NCBI RefSeq assembly: GCF_000002985.6
Contig: NC_003281.10
Location: 10,726,001-10,790,000 of the forward strand
Source: Caenorhabditis elegans
Lineage: Eukaryota > Nematoda > Chromadorea > Rhabditida > Rhabditidae
Direction: 5' to 3'
DNA: 64,000 nucleotides
Under the pieces are notes generated by a model that did no database searches, was not told the origin of the DNA, and was given only the letters and a program-made list of their open reading frames with translations. The translations under genes were made by a program, and so were the position numbers. Positions 46,101 to 58,800 of this stretch are shown here, one piece after another; position 1 is the first letter of the stretch, and each line of letters opens with the position of its first letter.

Positions 46101-49100
46101 TTCTTAACAAAAATTAACGATATTTTTGTAGATCAAAACCCCAAAAATTTTCTCTTTTACTCTCTTTTCAGTTGAAAAAATGGCAATTCGGAAAATTTAG
46201 GATTCTTCCAAAATAATATATTAAACGTTAAAACATTTATCTCAAAAAAATTGTCAAAAATTGTCAAAAAAAAAAGTTTATTAAAATCTTCAATTAACTC
46301 TATTTTCAGCGCCGAAATCTCTGCATTCGCAGCTCCATCGTTCTTCTCTGCAATGACAAAATCTTCTTCAATTCTGCTTCGTTGCAATTTAGTCGCTGCT
46401 TGCTGTGATTTTGCATTTGCCCAGCCGACACTCTTCGAGCTTTTCGCTCAGAGTCTTTTCAGAATGTTCGTACAAAGATAGGGAAAAATATTTATTCAAA
46501 ACTTACAAAGAAAGGAAGGCAGAGCAGCTAAAAATATTTTTTATATAAGTTTTAGAAATTATCGTTTTCGAAAATTTGAAGCGGTTCGTTCGTTACCTTC
46601 GTTAATTTCGTTACCGACGAAAATCATAACACTTTTCTGAAGTTTTTAGTTTTTCGATGCTGATATTAGATATTTTTTCAGAAAAAAATCTAGTAGTTCT
46701 GCCAATTGTTTTGTTAATTTTTGACTCAAAATGTTTTTTTCTGGAATTATTATTTATTATAAAAAGCATTTGAAATTTTTACAGGTCTCAAGACGAATCA
46801 CCATTGGCTCGTGAATCGACAATACTCGTCTTATCACATTTAATGTCGAATGATATGATTCAAACGCGTGGAGTCCTCTCGGAGGCGGCTCGTTGTATTT
46901 GTGATCCGACTCGAGCCGTCCGTGACGTTGCACAATCATTCTTCAAAGAGCTCAACTCGAGAACTGATACCATTATACAGTTGCTCCCCGAGTTCTTGTA
47001 TCATTTGTCGAATGGAAATGAGCGAATGTCTTTCAAGTCGTATAAGACTGTTTTTGAGTATGCATTTTTGTTTGGATTCGGGCTTTTTTTTCCAGAAAAT
47101 TCACGATTTTTTGTTTGAAAACAACTTTATTGTTTCAGAAAATAGATTTTAAATTAAAAAAAAAACCTTAAATTTCTCGGAAATTTTCGGTATTTTTTAG
47201 AGAACAGATAAATTTCAGATAAATTTATTTTTTTTTGATAGCACCCAAAAATCCGAACTATTCGATTTTCCTTGTTTTTCCAAAAAAAAAAAGATAATTT
47301 AAATCGATTTTCTGAAACAGTAAAGAGCTCAAGCGAAAATTTGCAAGCCAGAAAAAAAATATTCCTTAAAAATCTAAAATTTCGTGTTTTTTGAAATTTG
47401 AAACATATGAAAAAAAGCAGAAAAAAGGGAAAAACTAGGAAAAATTCGTTAATTTTGTTATAGAAATTCGAATTTTTTCAAAAAAAAAATTGAGAAGTTG
47501 AGAAAATTATAATATTTGATTAATCGAAAAATTGAAAAAAATTTGATGAGAAAATTAAAATTTTAAACTAGAAACGACTGGAAAATTTTTTAAATTTTAA
47601 TTAAAAAATAAAACAAATACATGTTTTTATACACAAAAACACGAAATTTCAAGTCAGAAAAATATAAATTTCGATAATAAATCGAAAATGTCCGTTTTTT
47701 TTAATTCGAAACATCTGAAAGAAAGTAGAAAAAACGGAAAAACTAGGTGAATTCGAATTTATTTTTAAAAAATTGAGAAAATTAAATTATTTAATTAGTT
47801 AACAGTCGAAAAATCTGAAAAAATTGACCTATAAATGACTGTAAAATTTTCAAACTTGAATACAAAAAAAATTTTAAAAAAATAAATTTTTTCATACACA
47901 AAAACACGAAATTTCAAAATATTTTTTGACGTTTTGCAAAAAATTGCAAGTCAAAAAAAAATATATAAAAATTTCCATTAAAAATCGAAAATGTCCTTTT
48001 CTTGAAATTTGATACAAAAATTTATTTTTAAAAAATTGAGAAAATTAAATTATTTGATCTGAAAAAGAAAATTTTCAACTATTTAGAAATGACTTTAAAT
48101 TTTTGAAATTTTTTTTTTTTTTTTTGAAAAAAAATTACATTTCCAAAACGAAGTTTCAAAATATTTTTCAAAAATTCGATTTGTTTTGCAAATTAAAAAT
48201 AAAAATGTTCTAGTTTTTCAATAAATCCCTTTTTTTTCAGATTCCTAATCCAATTGCTAAAGGATAAGCCAAAAGCGAGCGCTGATTCGATGATTGATCG
48301 AGTTTGTATCAAATTCTCGAATACTGAGTGAGTTTTTAAAAACTTGAATTTATTATTTAAAAAAAATTTTTCAGCATGAACGACTCGGAAACACCGAAAT
48401 ATTTGCTTGTGGCTCTCGCCAAATTTGTGCAAAATGATGGAGGCCTTCATAGGGTAAGAAATTGGATTTTTAGACGAGAAAAAAATGAAATTAAATCTTA
48501 TTATTTTGCAATAGTTACTGTAGGATTACTGTAGTTATAATGGCATTCTCGATATTTTTTAAAGCTAATTTCTGAGCTTTAAAGCTTGAAAACGGTGCAG
48601 AATTGGATAAAAAAAGAAAAAATTATCAGAAATTCCTAAAAATCCAGAAAAAAAAATATAAAAAACATACAAGAATTCGGAAAAGTTGGACATTTTGAAA
48701 TCGGGTCAAAAATCGCTTAAAAACGACCGGAAAAGGAGCAAAAAATTAAATAAAATGTGAATAAATTAATAAAACTTGCAAAGTCGTTTTTTTTTTCAAA
48801 TTGTGACAAAAGAAACCACCTAAAAACAATTTTGTTCCTAAAAACCGTAAAATTTTTCCGATTTTTGGATTTCTTTTTGAACTGAAAAATTTAAAACTTT
48901 GTAAAAACCAATTTTAGTCGCACCAGAAAATTTGCAAACTAAGTGAGTTCCAAAACATTTTTCGAGCTCAAAAAAACTGAGAAAACCACATAATTATTTC
49001 AATTTTTCAAAATTTCAGCTTCAAGACAACTGGCGTCACTGGAGCAAGTTTATGTGTCATCCGAGTGTTGCAAAAGAGTATCGAATGATGGTTGAACATA

Positions 49101-50927
49101 TGCATTCAACGTCGAAAAATGATGAATTCAAAAGTCAATGTGTTGAATTGATTGATAATATCAATAAAATTGAATCAGAAGGATTGAGAAAAGAGGATGT
49201 TGCTATTGGATCTTCAATCACCAAGGTTTGTGTTTTTGAATTTTTTTTTTGCATATTTCCTAGAAAAAATAGGGAATTTTATATAAAAATTCTGGATTGT
49301 GGAATAACCTATTTTTCAATTTTGTAAGCGTTAAAAATCATTAACAATGTTCAACTTCTGTGAAAAACCATTTTCAGAAAAAATCTAAAATTTAATCCAA
49401 AATTCTAATGTTTTTCGGAAAGCAGCTTTAGATGATCAGAGCTGTTGCAAAAAAATTTTCGACCAAAAAACAAAAAAAAAAGAAATTTTTATTTATTTTT
49501 GCTGAATCAGTGTTGTAATTAATTTTCCCAAAAAAGGAAAAAAAAATATGCTAAAAAGTTTAATAAAAATGCAACTGGCCAATATTAGAACAAAATAAAA
49601 AAAGGTTGACATTTTCAAAATTCGGAGAAATTTCCACGTTTTTGATTTTTCGCTGCGAGACTTTTTCTGAAACTAAACATATTACAAGCTTATAAATCGG
49701 CTCACAAACATTATTTACAACAAAAAAAGATTTTTGAAATTTCGAAAAAAAATCAACAAAAAAATCAGGGAAAAACTAATAAATTCGTAGAGAATTCCGA
49801 AGATTCAATGTGAAAAATAAACTTTCCAGAAAATTTTTTTCCCATAATTGCGACAACATTTGTGTAATTGAGCAGTTAGAGTGTTTTCAATATTTAAAAA
49901 ATGGAAGTTTGCTTACAACATTTATTGAAAATAATCTGAAATTATTAGAAATTATCCGAAATATGGTCCTCCAGAGTATCCTCGTTTCATTTCTCCATCC
50001 TTGTTCTCAATAATGACACTGGAAGCCGTATAGAATGAACCATTAAAGTTTTTGATTGCAAACTTTATATTTGGAGGGTTTCGGAGAAAAAGAGTTTTTA
50101 GATTTTTTAAAAGAATTTCTGAACGTTTTCGAAAAAACATGATACTGTAAAAATGAGAGCATTTTTCGGAATTTTTTGGAATATTTTTTCGCAAAAAATT
50201 TTATAAACACTTTTCTTCAACAAGTTAATTCAGAGAAAATCAAAAAATTAAAATTTTGTGATTTTCTTAAAAACCAAAAACACCTGCAACGGAAAATGTT
50301 GTGTAAAAAATAAATTTTGAAAAATTGAAAAAAAAAAACATAATTGATCGTAAAAAGTTTTAAAAAATCAAAAAATAATTTTCTTTAGTTCCCACTCAAA
50401 CATTTGTTTAAAAAATACTGTTTTTCATAACTTAAAAAATTTTATTCCAAAAGTTACGCCGAATTTTTGAAAATTGAGAAAATTCGATTTTTGCAACAAA
50501 AAAAATCATTTTTTGAAAATTCTGAAATTTTTCAGAAAATCTTGAAATTTTTTCCGAATTCTCAAATTTCTCGGAAATTTTTTAAAATCAAAAATAATTT
50601 TTTCGTTTTTAATTTTTTTTTACGTTTGAAAACATCAGATCGTTCCAAAACTTTAAAAAGCACAAGCCAATATTCCCCACAAAATAAAAATTTCAGAACA
50701 AAGGCCGCGCGAAGAAGAATCCCACCACCATGTCAGGATCATCCCGAACAACATCCCGAGCAGCCAACTCAAGACGCAGAGCTCCTCCACCAGCACAATC
50801 CGATGAAGATGATTCGGATTCCGACGATGCTCCGGCGGCACCTCGATCTGCTGCACGACGAAAAGCTAAAAAATCAGCGGTGGCTGATGATGATTCGGAT
50901 TCCGACGAATTTATGCTCGATGATTAA
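37147..50927 (+). CDS. dpy-28: condensin HEAT-repeat subunit DPY-28 (CAP-D2)
   Basis: Sixteen exons: 37147-37274, 37943-38160, 39015-39289, 39942-40311, 41094-41617, 42442-42632, 42681-42770, 43051-43210, 43257-44106, 44876-45536, 46310-46465, 46785-47057, 48241-48327, 48375-48453, 49019-49225 and 50697-50927. They give 1499 aa, the length I recall for DPY-28. The protein is a chain of HEAT-like helices, for example RMSTLHALADMFSSSYL, SKAVSLLRNIMENRRI and VQVRKSAIQFLTTFLDN; the last is a close match to CAP-D2 proteins. The N-terminus has an acidic stretch and a poly-Gln run; the C-terminus is a disordered Ser/Asp-rich tail ending DSDSDEFMLDD. DPY-28 serves in mitotic condensin I and in the X-chromosome dosage compensation complex. 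The exon 11 donor (GTTCGT) is weak. Introns carry several foldback elements. Confidence 0.93.
40467..40871. repeat. foldback/MITE-like element in dpy-28 intron 4
   Basis: Terminal arms TTAAAGGTGAAGTAGCGCCA (from 40467) and TGGCGCTACTCCACTTTTAA (to 40869) are reverse complements with few mismatches. A second, inner pair around ATATCATAATAAAA and TTTTATTATGGTAT extends the stem. About 400 bp with no coding frame. A diverged relative seems to lie at 53610-53910. Confidence 0.8.
42051..42336. repeat. palindromic element in dpy-28 intron 5
   Basis: Second copy of the family at 28100-28430. Left arm ACACAAAATTCTGAAAATGC, then CTCGTAGCGAAAACTACAGT; the right arm mirrors it and ends AATTTTGTGTTACCGTAATA. 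Confidence 0.85.
45551..45889. repeat. palindromic element in dpy-28 intron 10
   Basis: Third copy of the same foldback family. It begins only about 14 nt after the exon 10 donor at 45537. Centre flanked by TCGATTTACGGGCTCGAG and GAGCCCGTAAATCGACAC. Confidence 0.85.
47320..48130. repeat. degenerate tandem units in dpy-28 intron 12
   Basis: Three blocks of about 280-300 bp share the same order of words: a CAAGTCAGAAAAA-like start, AATCGAAAATGTCC or equivalent, GAAACAT-TGAAA-AAAG, then AAAAATTGAGAAAATTAAAT. Approximate blocks: 47320-47620, 47640-47920 and 47940-48130. Confidence 0.55.
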
Positions 50928-51728
50928 ATTATTTTTTTCTGATTTTTTAATTCTGTACCATCGTCTTTTATTACTATTTATTCATTTATTTTCTTTTCCC
51001 GTAATTTATTTATTTATTTTTGTTTTTTTGATACTCAAAATGCCCAAGATTTTCAAAAAAAATTTCCCCCCCCCCCCCCCCCATCTCGAATTTTCAAAAA
51101 ATCTCTTCCCTCCCCAATCTGATTCTCTTGTATTTCTAAACTATTGCGATCTCTCTCTGTGTTTTTTTTCGAGAAACTTGTCTCTCAATTGTTCATTTAA
51201 TTTGTTGTTCTTCTTCCCCGTCTCCTCCTGTTCCGGGAGAAGAACTTGTCTCCTGCGCCTCCTGAAAGTACTGAAAGTACCCCCACCTGATTCTGAGAAT
51301 TGCTTTATTACTATGAACTTTATATATGAATTTGATCTACAACAAAAAAAAATGTCTAGACGCATCTCCAGAAGCTTCTTCTCAGCAAAATGAACCAATG
51401 TTTTGGTTTGTGTCAAATCGAAGTGCAAACAGGCCGAGCACATACACACACCTTGACAAGACCCCCCTCCCTTAAAAGATGCACAATTCATTCTTCCCTG
51501 TCCTGTCTAGATTCTCCTGCACCGCTTGCTCCTGCTGATCATTAATGGTCTCGGCGCGGTTTTGGGAGTTTGACTTGATCTTAGAGTTTTTGGACCGAAC
51601 ACTTGTAGGCAGGACATGCCTGCCTGCCTGCCTATATACCTACATTCTGAAGTTTGAAACTTTAGGAATTTGTTGACAATTTTCTGAATTTTTTGAAAAT
51701 TGTTGTAAAGTTTATTTTCAGTAAAAGA
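50928..51728. other. dpy-28 3' region
   Basis: Contains the dpy-28 3' UTR (repeated TTTATT words near 51000), a run of 17 C at 51066-51082, and a GCCT tetranucleotide patch near 51606-51630. No gene is supported; open frames are low-complexity. Confidence 0.55.
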
Positions 51729-52188
51729 ATTATTTTTGAAAATTGAATTAATTAACCCGAATTTTTAAAAATTCAGCATATTTTATTACGGGAACACAAT
51801 AACCTGAGAATGCGTATTAAGCAACATATTTGACGCGCAAAATATCTCGTAGCGAAAACTACAATAATTCTTTAAGTGACTACTGTAGCGCTGGTGTCGA
51901 TTTACGGGCTCAATTTTCGAAATGGGGTTCTTTACGAATTGTGACAGCGATATCCCATTCTCCGTCGTTTATTCGATTTCAACTCATACCAAAACTCGAG
52001 CCCGTAAATCGATACAAGCGCTACAGTAGTCATTTAAAGAATTACTGTAGTTTTCGCTACGAGATATTTATAAATTTTGCGCGTCAAATATGTTGTGCAA
52101 TACGCATTCTCAGGTTATTGTGTTCCCTTAATAAAATATGCTGAATTTTTAAAAATTCGGGTTAATTATTTCAATTTTCAAAAATAAT
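51729..52188. repeat. large perfect-ended palindrome (fourth foldback copy)
   Basis: The core (about 51786-52132) is a fourth copy of the palindromic family seen at 28100, 42051 and 45551. Here the inverted symmetry continues about 55 bp further on both sides: CCCGAATTTTTAAAAATTCA GCATATTTTA on the left is mirrored by TAAAATATGC TGAATTTTTAAAAATTCGGG on the right, out to ATTATTTTTGAAAATTGAA and TTCAATTTTCAAAAATAAT. Total span about 460 bp. Confidence 0.85.
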
Positions 52189-55100
52189 CTGTCTAGACAT
52201 GTCTGATCTGAAGTATCTTAAAATTTTTCAGAATTAGGTAGAATTTTCTGGAAATTTCCGAATTTCAAAGGATTCTTTTGATATATTTTGCATTATTTGA
52301 AGTAATTTCTAAAATTTAACAAAACTCAGAAAAGGTTTGTAGAATTGTAGAATTGTGAGAATCAGTTGTAGATTTTTGAAATTTTTGAATTAAAAAAAAA
52401 ACGTTTTTTGAGCTTATATGGTGCACGGTTTTGTGGGCGTGCCAATTCCAAACAAATCGAGCTCAAAATTATCAAAGTATTTAAATTTCGCGGGCTCCCC
52501 GGAGCTTCCGAGAGTGACCATTCTCTCAGTCTCTTGTATCTCTTTACTCTCAGTTTTTTGTGTATTTCCTTTTCTCGAGTGCTTGGTTCACGCAGAGACC
52601 TCTTGAAAAGTCGCCCGCAGGCTGTCAGGCTCATTCGCTAGTTTTTTCTCTCCCCCCCCCCCCCCCCCCCACAAATACATCATTTCTCAGTAGCAGCTTA
52701 TTGGGGGGTAGCTCCCATCGCCTGTAAATGATACTTGTTCGTGTTTCTTTATGTTTCTTGACTTGCTCGGGCGCCCAGACAACTATCAGGTTGCTCTCAG
52801 AGAGAGAGTCGAACTAGGTTCAATCGGAGAACTTTTTGGAATTTGTGGAGCCGAGAATATCCGATTTCCTATCTTTATTGGTTGACCCCAATGAATAGGT
52901 GCGGAGCGTTTTTTCAAGAGGAGAAGGAGCAGAAACCATCTAGGACAGTGTTCAGGGTTTTGAGCTCAAGTTTGAGAATCTTGAAGGGTTCTCATTTTTT
53001 GGCCTTTCTAAATTCGTATTTAAAAATTGAATTTTGAAAAACCTTATGATTTCTCTTAGATGGGTAGAATTTTAGACCATTTACCAATTTACCCAAACAA
53101 ATTTGGCAATTCGGCGAAATGCCGGTTCGCCAATTTGCCGGAATTTTGCTTTTTGGCATTTTGCCGATTTGCCGTTTGCCGGATATCAATTCGCCGAACT
53201 GTGAATTTTTGAAATTTTTGTTCCGTTTTTTATAAGATATTTTTTCATGGAATTTGCTAATTAAAAAAAATGTAGGAAAATTCATAGGTTGCGTACAATT
53301 TTGCCAATTAAAATTGAAATTCTGAAATTTCCAGAAAAAATGTGCCTAGATACAATTTTCCGGCAATTTGTCAATTTGTCGATTTGCCGGAAAAAGTCAT
53401 TTGCCGCCCACCTTTGTGCTGAATTTCATACTAATATAGGTTTTCAAATAAAATTCTTCTATAACAAATAACCGTATTCAATTAAACTTGAGAACTTTTG
53501 AACAACTTCCTGTACTTGAGAAGTCTTTCGTACTAACTTTCCTTTCTCAGTTTACGAGTTTTGTGAAAATATTGATTTATTTAGCAACGGCCGTATTCTC
53601 ATACTATCAGTGTTGCTCCATATTTTTAAAGTTGAAGTATCGAATATCATAGTAAAATTACAAAAAAAAAACAGTCAAAGAGCGGCAATTACTGAGTTTT
53701 TGCCGTTTTTTTAAAAAGAAATCCATAGCACTGGAGAATGTTTGAATATAAACATTTAAAAATAAGTTGATCGACGACTTCCAAAAAATGGAAAAAAACT
53801 GAGAGTTTCCAATTTTCAAAAAATCTTATAAAATTTATATTTTTTTTTGAATGTTTTTACTATGATATTTGGTAATTTTGGTCCACCTTTAAGTCCATAT
53901 TCCAATCACTTGAAAAAATGTGTTCTTGGAAGATTGTATAATTGTTACAAACTCTCGACTAGAAAATTGCGATATTCTTTCAAACTTTTTATATTTATGC
54001 CCACTAGGCGTTACGAGAAGTCAATTATTAGCACTGTTCCCTCAAATTGACCATTAGTGAAGCGTATTAATGTCAATTGATCCGGGGAGTAACCTGTCCC
54101 CGTTCGGAGGCTACTAGGCATATACACTATTAACAACTTTCATGTACATATATCATTTTATACACAATGGACGCACGTTTTCGAATTTGTTAAATTAAAA
54201 TTTCAATTTGAAAAATCCAAAACAATTTTCGAAAAAACTTATACCTGAGTTTTTTTGTTCTGAACTCAATAATCTAGAATAATTTCCCATTAACAACAAG
54301 TATAAGTCAGAAATCTTCGAATTTCGATACTCTCAATAGGAATTTAAAACGTAAATATTTGAAATTTAGAATTATTCAATGGCCGAAAAATTTTCAATTT
54401 TTGGAAAAATAAAAAAAATCTTTTTTTTTCAAAATATAACATTAGGAACTGTAATCATATATTTCCTGAAAAATTTTCAACTTATTTTTGCTGTTTTGTG
54501 CTGTTTTTCGCAAAAAACCAGCAATTTTATTAGTAGGACAAGGTTCCAGGTTGCTCCAGTGTAAAAACGCTCCAGTCACCTCAGTTGCCATTTTTTTGGC
54601 CACATTGGCAAAATGCGATATGTGAACCATGGTGCAATTTACCTTTTGTTTTAAAGTGGCCTAGTTTTCACATTCCAAGATCACGTGTTGCCACTTTTTT
54701 TGGAAGTCGTAGACTTTCAAAATGTTCCTCAGATTTTGATGTTCTATTTAATTTTTAAATTTTTTTTTAATTTTCAGCAATTGCCACTTTTTTACTGTCG
54801 ATAAAAAAGTTTCAAAAATTTTTGAAAATGCACATTTTTTTTCAAAGTCCCGCGCACCAGGTACCTGTCAACTCCTGACCCCCTATTTCGAATCAGTTTC
54901 GTTTCCAAATATAAACCATCCTTTTTCTCCCCCCTTATAGGCGGAGCCTGGTTCCGCGCGGGCTCTTTGAGCTGCCAAACAACCTTTTGTATCGGTGTGC
55001 TCCCGCTCCCGCGAGCGCGCGTTGTTTCCAAACATTTTTCACGCTCCCACAAGAGGGTCGACCTGAGCAGCAGGAGCATGTAATTTTTTAATCTATCTAT

Positions 55101-55851
55101 GCGTATTGTTCCCTCCATTGTTACACACTTGAATAATCCTTTTTTCTCCAAAGCACTTTTTTTTGCGAAAAATTTACAAAGTCACACTTTTTTTGCCAAA
55201 ATTTAGAAAAAGGCAAGATACTTTAAAAACTCTGGAATTTTCTAGATTCTGATATTTTCAGTTGTTTTAAATCTTTTTTTCTTAAATGTGCATTTTCACA
55301 GATTTTTTTCTATTATAAAAAATTACAATTTCTAGATGTCGGCGATGAAATTTTGTTAATTTACGGTTTGTCGAAATTGCCAATTTTTTAAACCAATTCA
55401 CTAGTTGTCGAAAAGCCTAAAAATTTATTTTCAAAGTCTTATGACATTATCTTTTCTAAAAAAATTCCGGTGAATTACCAATTTTTCTAGATTTTTTTCT
55501 AGTTTTTTTGGCAATTCTCAAAAAATTAATAGTTCAAAAAATTTCTGACTTGCCTAAATTTAATTTTCAGGCAATGCTGAAAGTAAAAATAAAACAAAAT
55601 GTTTTTAATAATTCAGTTATACTCCAGTGACCGAATCTGAAAAATCACCAGAACAACATAATAGAACTTTAAAAAAATAGTGGCAAATTGATCAAAAATC
55701 GACATTAAAATACATTACATGTCCGCAAAAAACAGCAGAAAAAACTTGGCTACCCTTTTTACAATATAAAATAAAACCCCATTAATGACAACTTTCTCCC
55801 GAATATATATATTTTTTGTATTTTGATGCCACGTGGCAAATCTTTATTTTT
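52189..55851. other. intergenic region upstream of the patched-related gene
   Basis: No gene is seen in 3.7 kb. Contents: a run of 19 C (52652-52670); a GGCAAA/TTTGCC-rich patch (53095-53410) like the 7542-8060 element; a diverged foldback at about 53610-53910; and a GC-richer segment at 54840-55080 with CCGCGCGGGC and CTCCCGCGAGCGCGCG that is a candidate promoter. A trans-splice-type TTTTTCAG ends at 55854. Confidence 0.5.
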
Positions 55852-55867
55852 CAGCCTCTCTCATAAA

Positions 55868-55879
55868 ATGCTCATATAA
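55868..55879 (+). other. 3-codon uORF before the patched-related start
   Basis: ATG CTC ATA TAA lies between the acceptor at 55854 and the main ATG at 55881. A transcript trans-spliced at that acceptor would carry it as the first ATG, ending one base before the main start codon. Confidence 0.55.
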
Positions 55880-55880
55880 A

Positions 55881-58800
55881 ATGCGATTTGACTGTATCGA
55901 AAAACGATTTGCTCACGCATTTGGAGCATATTCTGGTGTCGTTGTACGGCATCCGTTCCCATTTTTTATAATTCCCATACTGATCACTGCTGGCTTATCG
56001 ACTGGACTTTTAAGACATGAACAAGCATTTATGAAAGATGAACTTGAGCTGTATACACCGACAGATGCTCAAGCTAGAAAGGAATTAAGCCAACTTGATC
56101 ACTTGTTTCATATTAATGATTCTGATCCGTTTTACGCGACGAGAAGGTCAGTTTTAGAGCTTTTTGCGTCCAATTTCTTAATTTTCTCAATGTTCTAAAA
56201 AGTGTTACAGGTGTGCAACTACTGTGCGATAAAATGCAATATATTTTTTTTGATTAAAAAATAAATTTTTTATCTTTTTGATGACCAGGAAGTTAGAGAT
56301 GCAATAATTTTTTTGTGAAGAAATTGTGTATTTTACCACAGAAATTTTAAATTTTATCAATTCCAGATACGACATTCGAAGAGCCGGTTATATAATAGTG
56401 ACGAATCAAGAAGAAGATGGTGATATTTTGAATCCTTTGGTTATGCATTCAGCTATGCAACTTTGGAGTATTGTACAGGTAATTTAGGGGTTGGGGAAAA
56501 GTTTTTATATAGTTTCTCAAAAATCTAGAATTTTAATCTCTTTTTCGGTAGTAAAAAAAATCTGAAAAAATTTTTTGGATATTTTTTAACAGTTGGTTTC
56601 TTTCAAAATTATATTATTCAAAATTATAACATATTTATATATACTGATACTGATTTTTATATATACTGATATGATACTGATGTACTGTAAAATTGAATAT
56701 TTATATTTGCTCTTTGCAACGGCCGGTAAAGTTTATTGAAAAAAAAATTAATTAAATTTTTAAGTCCCCACAAATTTACAAGTTAGAAATTATGTAGTTG
56801 AAAATTATTATAAATCATTTAAATTTTAAAATGTTTCACTATTTTATAACCGATAGAGATACACCCTAAAGACTAAATAATTTCAGTCTCTGACCGTAGA
56901 AGACGAGGACGATCGTCGCATCAACTACCCATCAATCTGCGTGAAATTTCCAATTCCTCCAGAATTCAGCAAGGCTCTGCATTCCCTGTTCGCGCCAAAT
57001 ATGACCACGTAAGTATTCAATCGATAATTCCCCCTCTCCAGAATTCGCATACTACACCATTTACGGAGCAATGTGTCTTTTGTACCGCAACAAAATAATG
57101 CGCGGTGCAAATAGAATAAGCCTCCCTTTCTTTTCCAACACAACACAAAACCTTCCCCATGTTCTTCACCGAAAATGACACACGGAAGGGATTACTGTAG
57201 GTGACCTCTCCTCTCTACAGAGACACGCTACTGAAAAAGTTTGCAACGTTGCGTATCGAGGGGGGTGAAGGGATTATATTTACATTCACTTATCACCTTT
57301 TGAGATCATCATCTTATGTGCCAAAACGGCAAAATATTTGATGAGTCGATAAGGGGAGGATTATCTTATTGCAAATGTTTGGAGAGTTGGTTTAGGTAAC
57401 AATGTTGGAAGTTTGAATTTTCGAGTTCAAATGTTATATCAGGAGGAAAGAAAAAATTTAAATTGAAGCGCAAACGCGCTCCAGTGCAAAACAAAATATT
57501 GGGGCAAAATTGTGAATTCAAAGTTTTTGATTATTTCTGTCGATTTCACTAGTTTTCAAGCATTTTAACGAGCTCAAAGGAGCGCAAAAGTTTTTTTGAA
57601 ATGGAAGAATATGGAAATTTAAAATTTTCAAGGTCAAATTCGAGTTCGGAGCACATTTTTACTTCTGAAAAATTTGTTTTACTGTACTGTTCAATTTGTC
57701 TTAAAACATGGTGCATCGCGAGTTTTCAAGGGTTTTAAAAGCAATAACTTTTTGTACCTCATGTAAAAACTCGAAAGACTGCGCATTTTGTCGAAAAATC
57801 AAAATTACATGAAAAAAATAATAGTGCAATTGAGCACACTTACTTTTCTGTTAGGAATAATTTGGCAAAACTCCGCAGAATGTCTTATATAACAAGACAA
57901 AGTAGCGGAAATTCCAGGGGAAATATTTAATTGAGGATCTAAATTTTCCATAGGTGGAGCCTGTGGAAAATCTTAGTTAATTCACTTGAATTTTGTCATA
58001 GATGTATGTTTTAAAAATATGTTAAAAAATCTCCTGAATCTGTATTCGCGGATTTTCCTCCCTCGCAATCTGTGAGACCTATTTAATAAAAAACAGTACC
58101 GTTTTTCGGCTGATTTTGAACTATGATGAGTGTTTAAATGATCAGCATCGGTAGGTCAAAGGATTAAACATCGTTTAGACGCCATGTTGTCACAACAATA
58201 ACCCTTAAGGGCTCTCCAAAGGAGAGAAGAACAAGGCGGCGGCGGCTAGGAAGGAACGGTGGTTCAGAGTTCGAAAAGCCGTGCTTTGTGTTCAAATTGT
58301 CACTGATTATGTATTCAAGTGCGATGAAATTTGTGCTTTTTGTAGGCAGGAGAGCATGTGCGTCCGTGCGCTGAGTTTTGGTGGTGTTTCGGGGGGAAAT
58401 TTAAAATAATTCGTTATTTTGAAAATGTTCAAAATGATTGAGCAATGAAAAATAAAATTCTAAAACATTTTTGAATTATTTTGTTGCTTTTTTGAAGTTT
58501 CAAAAAACAACGTTGTATTTACGGTCCAGAAAAATCTTGGAGCATTTCTTCAATACGAAGCCTGAGTCTAAGCCTAAGTCTAATCCTAAGCCTACGCTTA
58601 AGCCTAAGCCTAGGCCTAAGCCTCAGATTAAGCCTAAGCCTCAGCCTAAAACTAAGCTTAAACCTAAGCCTTAGCCTAATCCTGAGCCTGAGCGACCAGG
58701 TTCAAGTTTTGGCCGTGGAAGAGTTTTTCGGAATTTTTCGGCCACGTATAAATTTCAGCTATAGATTTATTGGCAACAATTGAATTTCTAGGCCACAAAA

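Noticed and set aside
50467-51393. 308-aa plus-strand open frame
   Set aside because: Low-complexity Phe/Lys/Leu composition, overlaps the last dpy-28 exon in another frame, and runs through a poly-C tract.
58471-58674. Open frame with a KPKPKPKP-like repetitive protein
   Set aside because: It is the translation of the telomere-like GCCTAA tract inside an intron; there is no start context or neighbouring exon.
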